Positions 41,565 to 49,367 of a stretch of DNA of 64,000 nt are shown one piece after another. Each line of letters starts with the position of its first letter. Within the stretch, counting starts at the first letter, position 1. Origin of the DNA: Agromyces albus. GTDB lineage: Bacteria > Actinomycetota > Actinomycetes > Actinomycetales > Microbacteriaceae. The stretch covers positions 3,410,001-3,474,000 of the forward strand of contig NZ_JAUSWX010000001.1 of the NCBI RefSeq assembly GCF_030815405.1, written 5' to 3'. The notes under the pieces were generated by a model. It saw nothing but the letters and a program-made list of their open reading frames with translations, had not been told where the DNA came from and did no database searches. Position numbers and translations under genes: made by a program.

Positions 41565-42190
41565 CGACCGTTCACCTCGCACGCCACGGCGAGACGACCT
41601 GGCACGCGGAGAACCGCTACGCGGGTTCGAGCGACGTGCCCCTCACCCCTCTCGGCCGGGAGCAGGGGGCCGCGCTCGCCCGGTGGGCCGCGGAAGCCGG
41701 CATCGACGTGGTGGCGACCTCCGACCTCTCGCGAGCGGTCGAGACGGGCGACGCGGCCGCGAAGCTGCTCGGCGTCGACCTCGTGATCGATGCCCGGCTG
41801 CGCGAGGTCGACTTCGGTTCCGGCGAGGGCCTCACGCGCGCCGAGATGACCGAGCTCTTCCCCGAGCAGCTCGCCGCGTTCGTCGCCGCACCGGCCTCAT
41901 CGCCGCTTCCGGGTGGCGAACCCGGCGCGGCGGCGGTCGCGCGCGGGCTCGACGCCGTCGCCGGGCTCACGCGGGTCGCCGGTGCCGACGGCACGGTGCT
42001 CGTGGTGGCGCACTCGACGCTCATCCGGCTCGTGCTGTGCTGCGTGCTCGGGCTGCCGCTCGACGAGTACCGGAGGCGCTTCCCCGGTCTCGCGAACACC
42101 GCCGTGACCACGGTCGAGCTTCCGTCGGCCGCCGACGCCGCCGCGCTCGTCGAACGAGGGGCGCTCATCAGGTTCAACGTGCCCCTGTGA
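41561..42190 (+). CDS. Histidine phosphatase (phosphoglycerate mutase-like)
   Basis: 209 residues. Phosphohistidine motif LARHGETTWHAENRYAG at the N-terminus, Arg in SDLSRAVET, Glu in REVDFGSGEG and second His in VVAHSTLIRLV: the complete branch 1 active site. It removes phosphate from a small metabolite. Here it is the last gene of the dehydrogenase-kinase-kinase operon (ATGA overlap), so a sugar or sugar-acid phosphate is the likely substrate. A strong terminator follows. Confidence 0.9.
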   Translation: MTTVHLARHGETTWHAENRYAGSSDVPLTPLGREQGAALARWAAEAGIDVVATSDLSRAVETGDAAAKLLGVDLVIDARLREVDFGSGEGLTRAEMTELFPEQLAAFVAAPASSPLPGGEPGAAAVARGLDAVAGLTRVAGADGTVLVVAHSTLIRLVLCCVLGLPLDEYRRRFPGLANTAVTTVELPSAADAAALVERGALIRFNVPL

Positions 42191-42243
42191 GACTCGGCCG
42201 CGAATCACCTCGATCGGCGACACGACAGCCACTCGCGCACATG

Positions 42244-42281
42244 GACGGGCGCGGTGTCATCATCGACACACCGCGCCCGTC
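42244..42281. terminator. Perfect 14-bp bidirectional terminator hairpin
   Basis: GACGGGCGCGGTGT (42244-42257) and ACACCGCGCCCGTC (42268-42281) pair exactly around a 10-nt loop. It lies between the convergent phosphatase and lipoprotein genes and can serve both. Confidence 0.85.
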
Positions 42282-42304
42282 AGCGGGAGATTCCCGATCG
42301 CCGG

Positions 42305-42859
42305 TCAGCGTGGGCCTCCGAGTGGCGACAGGTAGTCGTCGACGGGCACCGGTGCGCTGCCCTTCAGCTCGCGCTTCGCTGCATCGCTCCATGCCTCGGC
42401 GTACTCGCTGAGGCGCGCGCCCTGCATCTCTGCAGCGGTCACGCTGGCAGCTGCGTATGCCTCCGCGTACGCGCTGAGACGCCTGCCCTGCGTGTCTGCT
42501 GCACTCTCGGCGACCGGTGCGTTTCCCTTCAGCTCGCGCTTCGCTGCGTCACTGAACGGCTGCTCGACCGTGGTCGGTGCGCTGCCCTTCAACTCACGGA
42601 TCGCCTCGGCGCTGAACGGCTGCTCGACCGTGGTCGGTGCGCTGCCCTTCAACTCACGGATCGCCTCGGCGCTGAACGGCTGCGACGAGAAGGCGTCCTT
42701 GTCGATGACGTGGCCACGTGCGAGACCCATGGCCGCGGCGTTGGCCAGCGGCTTCAGGTTGTCGTTCACCTGGCTCTCCACGGCTGCTCCAGCGCAACCG
42801 CTCAGGAGTACTGCGAGCGACCCGATGACGAGCACCGGTGCCGCTTTCCTTGTGTTCAT
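42305..42859 (-). CDS. Repeat-containing lipoprotein (RELKGSAP repeats)
   Basis: 184 residues. Signal peptide with lipobox AVLLSGC (Cys about 22). The mature part is built from repeats: QPFSAEAIRELKGSAPTTVE twice in exact tandem, then QPFSDAAKRELKGNAPVAES, and near the C-terminus WSDAAKRELKGSAPVPVD. Two QGxRLSxYAEA units lie between. Each unit is an amphipathic helix with an Ala-Pro turn. AAAGGAATGG precedes ATG 42859. I do not recognise a family; a repeated surface-exposed helix protein is the best description. Confidence 0.75.
   Translation of the reverse strand: MNTRKAAPVLVIGSLAVLLSGCAGAAVESQVNDNLKPLANAAAMGLARGHVIDKDAFSSQPFSAEAIRELKGSAPTTVEQPFSAEAIRELKGSAPTTVEQPFSDAAKRELKGNAPVAESAADTQGRRLSAYAEAYAAASVTAAEMQGARLSEYAEAWSDAAKRELKGSAPVPVDDYLSPLGGPR
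42541..42675. repeat. 60-bp tandem repeats inside the lipoprotein gene
   Basis: Blocks 42541-42600 and 42601-42660 are identical except for a few bases at their left end, and a partial third copy runs to about 42683. The unit encodes the 20-residue RELKGSAP repeat. Near identity at silent sites means a recent duplication. Confidence 0.9.
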
Positions 42860-43205
42860 GGTTCCATTCCTTTCGAGTGGGATGCCCTGAAGGTATGCGC
42901 GACGCGGGCGCGCGGAATCCGGGGAGCCCCGGCCCTCGACCTCGGAATTTTCCTGAGACTTCCTCAGTGTCGACGCCGCGCGACCACTCCGAACAGAGCC
43001 TCCCCACCCTGAGAGCCCTCGCGCGGCGCGGGCGTTGCGCGGAGCGGCGAAGTCCGCCGCGAAATCCTGCGTGCGCGCAAGAAGGCTGCACCGGGCCGCA
43101 ACACATCGCGGGAAGCTTGCACCTAGCCTTGATGCAGGGCCGATCGGCCGCATCACCCCGCATCGCGCCGCACGCGCGGGCACGCAACCGGGAACGGAGG
43201 TTCAC
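42860..43205. other. 346-bp divergent intergenic region
   Basis: Lies between the repeat lipoprotein (minus) and the DUF6421 gene (plus), so it should hold both promoters. A CTGAG-acttc-CTCAG inverted repeat is at 42953-42967 beside an AT-rich GGAATTTTCC stretch. I see no convincing coding sequence, no tRNA and no larger repeat. Confidence 0.5.
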
Positions 43206-44666
43206 ATGTCGAGCACCACCAGTGTCGACGCCATCATCGGCGAACCCGAGGTTCTCGAAGACGAGATCACGGCCACGCAGCTCGCCCTCGCCGAGGGCGT
43301 CGAGCACGACCCGGCATGGCTCCGCCTCAAGGAGTCGGCGACCGCGCTGCAGGCGCTGCAGGTGAAAGACGGCTCGGTTCCCGACGAGGGCGACCGGCCC
43401 GCGGCATCCGACCTCGTCGACGCCATCGTCGAGTCGATCCAGGCGCTCGCACCGCGATTCCCGCACCAGGCGGCGTACGTCGCGGCATCCGTGCAGGACT
43501 TCCGGCGCTGGCAGGCCGGGGGTCTCGGCGTGCCCGACTTCCTCGACTCGCTCCAGGAGTTCCAGCCGCAGCGGCATCGCATCGACGGCATCCGTCATCT
43601 CGTGGTCTTCCCCATGTACACGCAGAACGGGTCGACCGACCGGCACGTCGAGGCACTCGTGGTCGAGACGATCTGGCCCGAGTTCATCGCCGCGCTCGAG
43701 GCGGGCGACTACTCGAACAAGCTCTTCGTGAGCCTTCGCTTCGTGGACTTCACGCCTGGATACGACACCAACTCGGCGGTGCTCTTCCCCGAGACCGTCG
43801 CGATGCGCGAGATTCCCGCGTTCACGTGGGGGGCGATCTTCCAGGATCGCGAGGCCGCGCGGTACCGTACCGTCGTGCGCGCGGCATCCGAGATCACGAA
43901 GCTCGACGTTCCCGACGACGCTGCGCGCCTGCTCGACGACCAGGAGCTCGCCGAGCGCACGTTCGTGATGTGGGACATCATCCACGACCGCACGCACATG
44001 CGCGGCGACCTGCCGTTCGACCCGTTCATGATCAAGCAGCGCATGCCGTTCTTCCTCTACTCGCTCGAGGAGCTGCGGTGCGACCTCACCGCGTTCCGAG
44101 AGTCGGTGAAGATCACGCGGGCCCTGCGCGCCCGCGTCGCCGGGGGCGAGACGCTCAGCGCGCTCGAGGGCGAGATGCTCGAGCACGCGACCCTCGTGCA
44201 GTACGCCGTGATCTTCGACCGGATCTTCCGGTTCGCGATCACGGGCTCGCGCGTGCGCAACTACGACGGGCTCGGCGGGCAGCTGCTCTTCGCGTGGCTG
44301 CACCAGAAGGGCGTGCTCGAGTGGACGGATGTCTCGCTGAGCTTCGACTGGGACGCCGTGCCCGACGCCGTCGTGGCGCTCGGTGACGCGATCGACGAGC
44401 TGTACTGGAAGTCGATCGACCGCCCGAAGACGGCGCACTGGCTCGCAGCGTACGAACTCGTGCGCAGCGTGCTGACGCCGAATCCGGCGTCGGTGTGGGC
44501 CGCCGGCCTGCCCCGCGAGGTGCTCGCCGGCCCGCCAAAGGGCTACACCGACCTCGTGATGGACGACGAGTTCCCGCTCTCGATGTTCTACGAGGCGCTC
44601 GACAAGAAGATGAAGCCGGTCATCGAGTCGACCGTCGGCATCACGGGATCGCGGGCCGATGGCTGA
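43206..44666 (+). CDS. DUF6421 family protein, possible metal-binding hydrolase-like
   Basis: 486 residues, cytoplasmic, no signal or membrane segment. The sequence has a conserved-looking core: FPMYTQNGSTDRHVEALVVE, then WDIIHDRTHMRGDLPFDP, then SLEELRCDLTAFRE. The spacing of HDRTH (H-x3-H) followed about 30 residues later by EELRCD recalls zinc metallopeptidases with a second-site Glu, such as DPP III (HExxGH and EECRAE), but the catalytic Glu of the first motif is absent. The function of the family is not known. ACGGAGG precedes ATG 43206. The 3' end overlaps the SDR gene by 8 bp. Confidence 0.75.
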   Translation: MSSTTSVDAIIGEPEVLEDEITATQLALAEGVEHDPAWLRLKESATALQALQVKDGSVPDEGDRPAASDLVDAIVESIQALAPRFPHQAAYVAASVQDFRRWQAGGLGVPDFLDSLQEFQPQRHRIDGIRHLVVFPMYTQNGSTDRHVEALVVETIWPEFIAALEAGDYSNKLFVSLRFVDFTPGYDTNSAVLFPETVAMREIPAFTWGAIFQDREAARYRTVVRAASEITKLDVPDDAARLLDDQELAERTFVMWDIIHDRTHMRGDLPFDPFMIKQRMPFFLYSLEELRCDLTAFRESVKITRALRARVAGGETLSALEGEMLEHATLVQYAVIFDRIFRFAITGSRVRNYDGLGGQLLFAWLHQKGVLEWTDVSLSFDWDAVPDAVVALGDAIDELYWKSIDRPKTAHWLAAYELVRSVLTPNPASVWAAGLPREVLAGPPKGYTDLVMDDEFPLSMFYEALDKKMKPVIESTVGITGSRADG

Positions 44667-45330
44667 GGTGGGCGTGACCGGTCGCACGGTGCTCGTCACC
44701 GGAGCGACCGGCGCGTCCGGCCGCATCGTCGTTCGCGCGCTGCTCGACGCGGGCGCGCGAGTCATCGCGATCGGCAGCGATGAGGACCGCCTCGGCGCCC
44801 TCGAAGACGAGCTGCCCGGCGCCATCGGTGAGCACGCCGATCTCACCGACGTCGACGACGTGCTCGAGCTCGCGATGCGCGTGCACGCCAGGGTGGGCGA
44901 CATCGACGGGATCATCCACCTCGTCGGCGGATGGCGCGGTGGCGGCGGCATCCCGGGCCAGAGCGACGAGGACTACCGATTCCTCGAGCGCTCGTTCACC
45001 GCGCTGCGGCACGTGAGCCGGGCATTCTGGGACGACCTGCTCGCCTCCCATGCCGGTCGCATCGCGATCGTCTCCTCGACGACGGTCGCCGCTCCCACCG
45101 CGGGCGGGGCGAACTACGCCGCCGTCAAGGCCGCGAGCGAGTCGTGGATGCGATCGCTCGCGCACGGTTTCACGGCGGCCGGGGAGGGGGGCGGCGCGAC
45201 GGCCGCGGCGGTCACGTTCCGCGTGCGCGCGCTCGCGGGGCTCGAAGACCGGCTCGCGACCTCCGTCGTCGACCTCTGGCGAGCGGATGCCGCGACGCTC
45301 AACGGAACCGTGACGGAACTCACCGCCTGA
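44659..45330 (+). CDS. Short-chain dehydrogenase coupled to DUF6421
   Basis: 223 residues. Rossmann motif TGATGASG, Asp in EHADLTDVDD, HLVGGW where most SDRs have NNAG, and YAAVKAASE with catalytic Tyr and Lys. The second active-site Ser lies in IVSSTTVA. It starts inside the end of the DUF6421 gene, so both products are made together and probably act in one step or complex. The HLVGGW variant at the NNAG position is unusual. Cofactor and substrate unknown. Confidence 0.85.
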   Translation: MAEVGVTGRTVLVTGATGASGRIVVRALLDAGARVIAIGSDEDRLGALEDELPGAIGEHADLTDVDDVLELAMRVHARVGDIDGIIHLVGGWRGGGGIPGQSDEDYRFLERSFTALRHVSRAFWDDLLASHAGRIAIVSSTTVAAPTAGGANYAAVKAASESWMRSLAHGFTAAGEGGGATAAAVTFRVRALAGLEDRLATSVVDLWRADAATLNGTVTELTA

Positions 45331-45353
45331 CCCGGGACGCTCGTCGCGGCGGC

Positions 45354-46019
45354 TCAGCTCGCGCCGGCCGAAGCGTGCACGGCGTAGCCCCAGCAGCCGG
45401 CGTCTTCCCAGCGGTAGTCGTCGCCCGTTCCGGTGTTGCCGTCGAGCGCGAGCTCCCACGCTGCGGCCTGCGCCTCGGTGAGGCCGGTCGGCATGCCGGG
45501 GTGGGTGCCGGTCGAATGATCGGTGTTCCACCATTCCCACATGACGTAGCCCTGGCCGGCACCGGCCATGCAGTCGCGCACGAGCCGCTGAAACGCGAGC
45601 CACGCCTCCTGCTCGGCCTCGGACGGAGTCGCCTCTGGGGCGGCGTCGGGATCGGGAGTGCCGTCGAGATCGGGCGTCGGAGTCGGCGCGGGCGTGGGCG
45701 TCGGGGTCGGGGTCGGGGTGGGCTCCGGAGTCGGCGTCGGAGTCGGCTCAGGAGCCGGAGCCGGAGCCGGCGTCGGCTCGGGGCTCGGCGGTGCAGCGTC
45801 GTCGGTGTCCGCCTCGTCGACGGGCGCAGCCGCGTCGGGAGCGACCTCGCCGTCAGGGCCCTCGACGACGCCGAATCGGTCGGTCGCCACGGGAGCCGGC
45901 TGCACGTAGCGGGCGTCTTCACGGATCGGCGCGCCAGTCGTGGCTGCAGCGACCCCCACGAACACCGCGCCGATGAGCAGGGCCATCGCGGTGACGCTCG
46001 CCAGCATGACCTTTCGCAC
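45354..46019 (-). CDS. Secreted protein with Pro/Thr-rich stalk and small Cys/Trp domain
   Basis: 221 residues, GTG start behind a GGGGG tract (ATG 46007 is the alternative). An N-terminal hydrophobic segment (about 5-26) acts as signal or anchor. A long stalk of Pro-Thr-Glu repeats (about 78-118) follows. The C-terminal domain (about 130-221) contains RDCMAGAGQGYVMWEWWNTD and DAGCWGYAVH; the two Cys may form a disulfide. This looks like a small exported domain held away from the membrane. Family not recognised. Confidence 0.7.
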   Translation of the reverse strand: MRKVMLASVTAMALLIGAVFVGVAAATTGAPIREDARYVQPAPVATDRFGVVEGPDGEVAPDAAAPVDEADTDDAAPPSPEPTPAPAPAPEPTPTPTPEPTPTPTPTPTPAPTPTPDLDGTPDPDAAPEATPSEAEQEAWLAFQRLVRDCMAGAGQGYVMWEWWNTDHSTGTHPGMPTGLTEAQAAAWELALDGNTGTGDDYRWEDAGCWGYAVHASAGAS

Positions 46020-46140
46020 CGCGCACCCCCAAGTTCGCCTGCACCGGTCGGCCCCTCGGCCGTTCGGCGTGTCCGGTCATGTTACACGGTTGACCCGCGA
46101 ACGGGGGGCTTGACGGTGACGCGGACGTGAACGGCGACGG

Positions 46141-47487
46141 TCAGGCGGATGACGCCGGCGGCGCCCCTGGGGCGGCATCGGGGGCGGCATCGGGCGCGGC
46201 ATCGGATTCGGGCTCCGACGCGACGCCGGTCGAGACATCCGACGCCGATCCCTGCCGCCGGCTCGCGATCAGGAACGGCACCGCGATGAGGTCGATGAGC
46301 CCGCCGATCAGGAGTGATCCCGGGTAGCCGTAGACGTCGGCCGAGCGCCCGAGCACCGGCTGGATCACGACGCCGCCCGCGCTGCCGAGGAGCGAGTCGA
46401 ACGAGAGCACCGTCGCCCGATGGCTCGATGGGATCATGTCGTTCAGGTAGGCCTGCCGCACCGGTCCGGCCGCGGCGAACACGAGGCCCCACAGCGCAAG
46501 CAGCACGATCGCGACCCAGAAGCTGCGGTTCAGGCCCAACACCACGAGGATCAACGCGCTCGAGATGGTGGCGATGATGATCGTCGTCGTGCGCTTGCGG
46601 AACAGGCGGCGCACGCTCGGCGCGAGCCATCCGCCCGCGATCTGTGCGCCGGCGACGATCGCGGCGGCGAGACCGGCGATGGAGTAGGCGCCCTCGTCTC
46701 CCCAGAGCTCGAGCAGGTACGGCTGCAGCGCATAGAACACGTAGATGCCGACGCCAGCGCTGAAGCACGACGCGAGCATCACGTAGCGCACCGGCGGGTT
46801 GCCGAGCCCGTGCCTGACGGATGCCTGGAACACCTCGCGCGTCGCCCGCAGCGGGTTGGCCCGCCCGGCTGGCGTGAAGCCGAGGTCTCTCATGACGACG
46901 GCGGCGACGATGAACATCACGATGAGAATGCCCGCGCGCACGAGGAACGGCACGCCGAGGTCGGTCACCTGCGCGAGCACTCCGCCCAGCACCGAGCCGC
47001 CGAGCATCGCCGCGCCGGATGCCGCCTGGCCGCGGCCGAACACCTTCTCGAGGCTGCCACGGTAGCCCGTGGCGTGCAGCGCGTCGACGAGCCACGCCTC
47101 GACCGCCCCCGAGAAGAACGTGAAGCCGAGCCCGAGCAGCACCGAGACGACCGCCCAGGCCCAGAACGGCGCCGACACGACCCACATCAGGTAGTAGAGG
47201 AAGGTCGTCACGGACAGAGTCACGGTGCCGAGCAGGTACGACACGCGCCGGCCCCAAGTGTCGGCGACCACGCCCGTCGGCACCTCGAAGAGCACCATGC
47301 CGACGGTGAAGAACGCGTTGGCGGCGAAGGCCTCGAGATTCGTGAGGCCCGCATCGAGGAGGAACAGCGTGTTGATTCCCCAGATGAAGGATGCCGCGAG
47401 CGTGTTGCCGACCAGGAGCGTGAAGTAGATCGACTGCACGCGGCGGGCGGCCGGGTTGGGCGCGGCGGGCGCGGCGGATTGGCTCAT
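46141..47487 (-). CDS. MFS transporter (DHA1-like)
   Basis: 448 residues with 12 hydrophobic segments. The loop 2-3 motif reads EVPTGVVADTWGRRVSYLLG (motif A variant), followed by LLGLGFTFFSGAVEAWLVDAL, typical of the actinobacterial drug or sugar-like MFS group. The C-terminal tail repeats DAAPDAAPDAAPG. It is a proton-coupled exporter or importer of unknown substrate. Divergent from the small membrane gene at 47633. Confidence 0.9.
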   Translation of the reverse strand: MSQSAAPAAPNPAARRVQSIYFTLLVGNTLAASFIWGINTLFLLDAGLTNLEAFAANAFFTVGMVLFEVPTGVVADTWGRRVSYLLGTVTLSVTTFLYYLMWVVSAPFWAWAVVSVLLGLGFTFFSGAVEAWLVDALHATGYRGSLEKVFGRGQAASGAAMLGGSVLGGVLAQVTDLGVPFLVRAGILIVMFIVAAVVMRDLGFTPAGRANPLRATREVFQASVRHGLGNPPVRYVMLASCFSAGVGIYVFYALQPYLLELWGDEGAYSIAGLAAAIVAGAQIAGGWLAPSVRRLFRKRTTTIIIATISSALILVVLGLNRSFWVAIVLLALWGLVFAAAGPVRQAYLNDMIPSSHRATVLSFDSLLGSAGGVVIQPVLGRSADVYGYPGSLLIGGLIDLIAVPFLIASRRQGSASDVSTGVASEPESDAAPDAAPDAAPGAPPASSA

Positions 47488-47632
47488 GTGCTCCCCCGAC
47501 GGCTCATGGATTCATCTTGCTCGACTCGACGCGTCACGCCAAGAGGCGCGGCGTGCGTCACGCGCGCGCCGCGGCCGGGTCTCCGCCGCGCGACGGATCC
47601 GCTCGGGTGACACCCGCCGATACCGTTGGATC

Positions 47633-47983
47633 ATGTCCGAAATCGCGGCATCGCCCGTCATCGACGGGGTCGAATGGGTGCGCCCCCGCCCGGATCGCCT
47701 GGGGCTCCGCCGCGATCTCGTGGTCGCGCTCGTGCTCGCCGCCGGCACGGCCGGGAGGGTCGTGCTCTATCGCGCCACCGGCTTCGGCGAGGGCGCGCCG
47801 TGGTGGGGGTCGGCGCTCTGGGTCTGGAACCTCATCTTCTACTCGGCCGTACAGGACTACCTGCCCGAGCTCTCGCGCGGCGGCGACGGGCCGCTCTCGC
47901 CGTACCTCGCCTACGGGCTCATCAATGTGATCACCAACCTGCTCTCCTTCGGCGCGTGCTCGGCGGTCTGGTGGCGCGGCTGA
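47633..47983 (+). CDS. Small membrane protein of unknown function
   Basis: 116 residues with about three hydrophobic segments (DLVVALVLAAGTAGRVVLY, WWGSALWVWNLIFYSAVQDY, YLAYGLINVITNLLSFGACS). No motif is recognised. ATG 47633 lies about 145 bp from the divergent MFS gene. Codon use (high GC3) fits a real gene. Followed by a large imperfect hairpin. Confidence 0.6.
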   Translation: MSEIAASPVIDGVEWVRPRPDRLGLRRDLVVALVLAAGTAGRVVLYRATGFGEGAPWWGSALWVWNLIFYSAVQDYLPELSRGGDGPLSPYLAYGLINVITNLLSFGACSAVWWRG

Positions 47984-47993
47984 CAAAGCGCCT

Positions 47994-48071
47994 CCTGCCG
48001 AAATGCAGGGGATTCAGCGCCATGACCCCCTATTCAGCACCTATGACACGGATTCCCCTGCGTTCGGCGGG
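47994..48071. terminator. Long imperfect hairpin between convergent genes
   Basis: The arms CCTGCCGAAATGCAGGGG (47994 on) and CCCCTGCGTTCGGCGGG (to 48071) pair over about 18 bases with two irregularities, around a loop of about 35 nt. It lies between the small membrane gene and the convergent cupin gene. Confidence 0.5.
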
Positions 48072-48096
48072 CGAGGCGATCTCGGGCCGTCGCGAT

Positions 48097-48483
48097 TCAG
48101 TCGAGGCCGATGTCCTGCAGGGGGGCGGTGCGCTCGCTCGGAGAGTCGCCCGTGTTGACGGTGCCCTGCGGCTCGATGAGCAGCGCCGAGACCTCGCCGT
48201 CGGCGCGCGGGCAGTGCTCGACGCCCCGCGGCACGACGTACACGTCGTTCGGTCCGAGCTCGACGTCGCCGTCGCGGAGCTGGATGGTGAGGCGGCCAGA
48301 GATCACGAGGAAGAGCTCGTCGGTGTCGGGATGCGAGTGCCAGGTGAACTCGCCCTGCGCCTTGAAGACCTTCACGTCGTAGTCGTTCACGGTCACGAGC
48401 CGGCGCGGAGCCCAGTGCTCGGTGAACGCGTCGAGGGTCGCGGTGAGGTTTCGCACGTCGGAGTTTCGCAGCTCGGAGCTCAT
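48097..48483 (-). CDS. Cupin-domain protein
   Basis: 128 residues, one cupin barrel. Motif 1 GEFTWHSHPDTDELFLVISG supplies His-His-Glu metal ligands; motif 2 PNDVYVVPRGVEHCPRADG supplies the last His. This subgroup is common as a small metal-dependent isomerase-like or sugar-binding protein without a known reaction. It is divergent from the ArsR operon and shares its promoter region. Confidence 0.9.
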   Translation of the reverse strand: MSSELRNSDVRNLTATLDAFTEHWAPRRLVTVNDYDVKVFKAQGEFTWHSHPDTDELFLVISGRLTIQLRDGDVELGPNDVYVVPRGVEHCPRADGEVSALLIEPQGTVNTGDSPSERTAPLQDIGLD

Positions 48484-48504
48484 GCACCCATTGTGCGCCG
48501 AGGG

Positions 48505-48556
48505 TTGACGGAGCCGGCATCCCGCGTTACGTTTAAGGAAATCCTTACATAAGGAG
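48505..48556 (+). promoter_or_regulatory. ArsR operon promoter with palindromic operator
   Basis: TTGACG (48505-48510) and TACGTT (48528-48533) are 17 bp apart. Just downstream TAAGGA-aa-TCCTTA (48534-48547) is a perfect palindrome at the expected transcription start, and a third TAAGGA copy (48550-48555) forms the ribosome-binding site. The downstream ArsR repressor is the likely binder, so it would control itself and could also mask its own Shine-Dalgarno copy at DNA level. Confidence 0.65.
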
Positions 48557-48565
48557 TTGCTTACC

Positions 48566-48907
48566 TTGGCCGATTCGCCCGACGAGCTCAGCCGGGTGTT
48601 CCAGGCGCTCGCCGATCCGACGCGACGCGAGATCCTCTCGCGCCTCCGCGACGGCTCGATGACCGTCGGCGCACTCGCCGAGCCCTTCGCGATGAGCCGC
48701 CCCGCGATCTCGCAGCACCTCAAGGTGCTCGAGCGGGCAGGCCTCATCGAGCGCACCGCCTCGGCACAGTGGCGCACGTGCACCCTTCGCACCGAACCGC
48801 TCGACGAGGCATCCGCCTGGGTCGATCGCCACCGCGGCGAGTGGGCCGAGCGCTTCGACCTGCTCGATGAGCGACTCCGCGAACTGAAAGGGAAGACGGA
48901 TGCCTGA
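48566..48907 (+). CDS. ArsR-family winged-helix repressor
   Basis: 113 residues. LSRVFQALADPTRREILSRL and MSRPAISQHLKVLERAGLIER form the ArsR helix-turn-helix. No metal-binding Cys is present, so it belongs to the metal-independent (SdpR-like) branch often paired with SRPBCC proteins. No ATG is available; TTG 48566 is 9 nt after AAGGAG, while TTG 48557 abuts it. It overlaps the SRPBCC gene by 8 bp and is the first gene of a three-gene operon. Confidence 0.9.
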   Translation: MADSPDELSRVFQALADPTRREILSRLRDGSMTVGALAEPFAMSRPAISQHLKVLERAGLIERTASAQWRTCTLRTEPLDEASAWVDRHRGEWAERFDLLDERLRELKGKTDA

Positions 48908-49367
48908 ACAGACCGCCACGAGCGAGCAGCAGTTCACCATCACGCGGGTCTTCGACGCACCCCGCGCGGCCATCTGGCGGGCGTGGACCGATCCCGACGA
49001 GGCCGCCACGTGGTGGCACCCTCGAGGGGTCACCACTCCACGCGAATCGGTCGAGATCGACGTGCGCCCCGGAGGCCGCTACCGGTACACGATGATCGCA
49101 CCCGACGGCACCGAGTACCCAACCGCGGGCGTCTACCGCGAGGTCGTCGAGCCCGAGCGACTCGTCTTCACGTGGGGGTCGCCCGGCGATGCCGACGACG
49201 TCGCACCGCTCATCACGGTGACCCTCGCCGAGCTCGGCGACCGAACGGAGATGACCTTCCACCTCGACGGCATCGCGGGCGTGCCCGGCGACGAGAACGT
49301 CTACGACGGCTGGAGCGAGGCGTTCGACGTGCTCGTCGAGCGGCTCGACGAAGGAAGGCAAGGCTGA
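48900..49367 (+). CDS. SRPBCC (AHSA1-like) protein
   Basis: 155 residues of the START/AHSA1 fold: FTITRVFDAPRAAIWRAWTD, WWHPRGVTTP, VRPGGRYRYTMIAPDGTEYP and a final YDGWSEAFDVLVERL helix. Such proteins bind hydrophobic ligands or stress partners; with ArsR they form small, auto-controlled operons of unknown purpose. Overlaps the ArsR gene and joins the next gene by TGATG. Confidence 0.9.
   Translation: MPEQTATSEQQFTITRVFDAPRAAIWRAWTDPDEAATWWHPRGVTTPRESVEIDVRPGGRYRYTMIAPDGTEYPTAGVYREVVEPERLVFTWGSPGDADDVAPLITVTLAELGDRTEMTFHLDGIAGVPGDENVYDGWSEAFDVLVERLDEGRQG

Noticed and set aside
43316..44386. Arg-rich plus-strand frame inside the DUF6421 gene
   Set aside because: Frame-shifted shadow with typical Arg/Ala/Gly/Pro bias.
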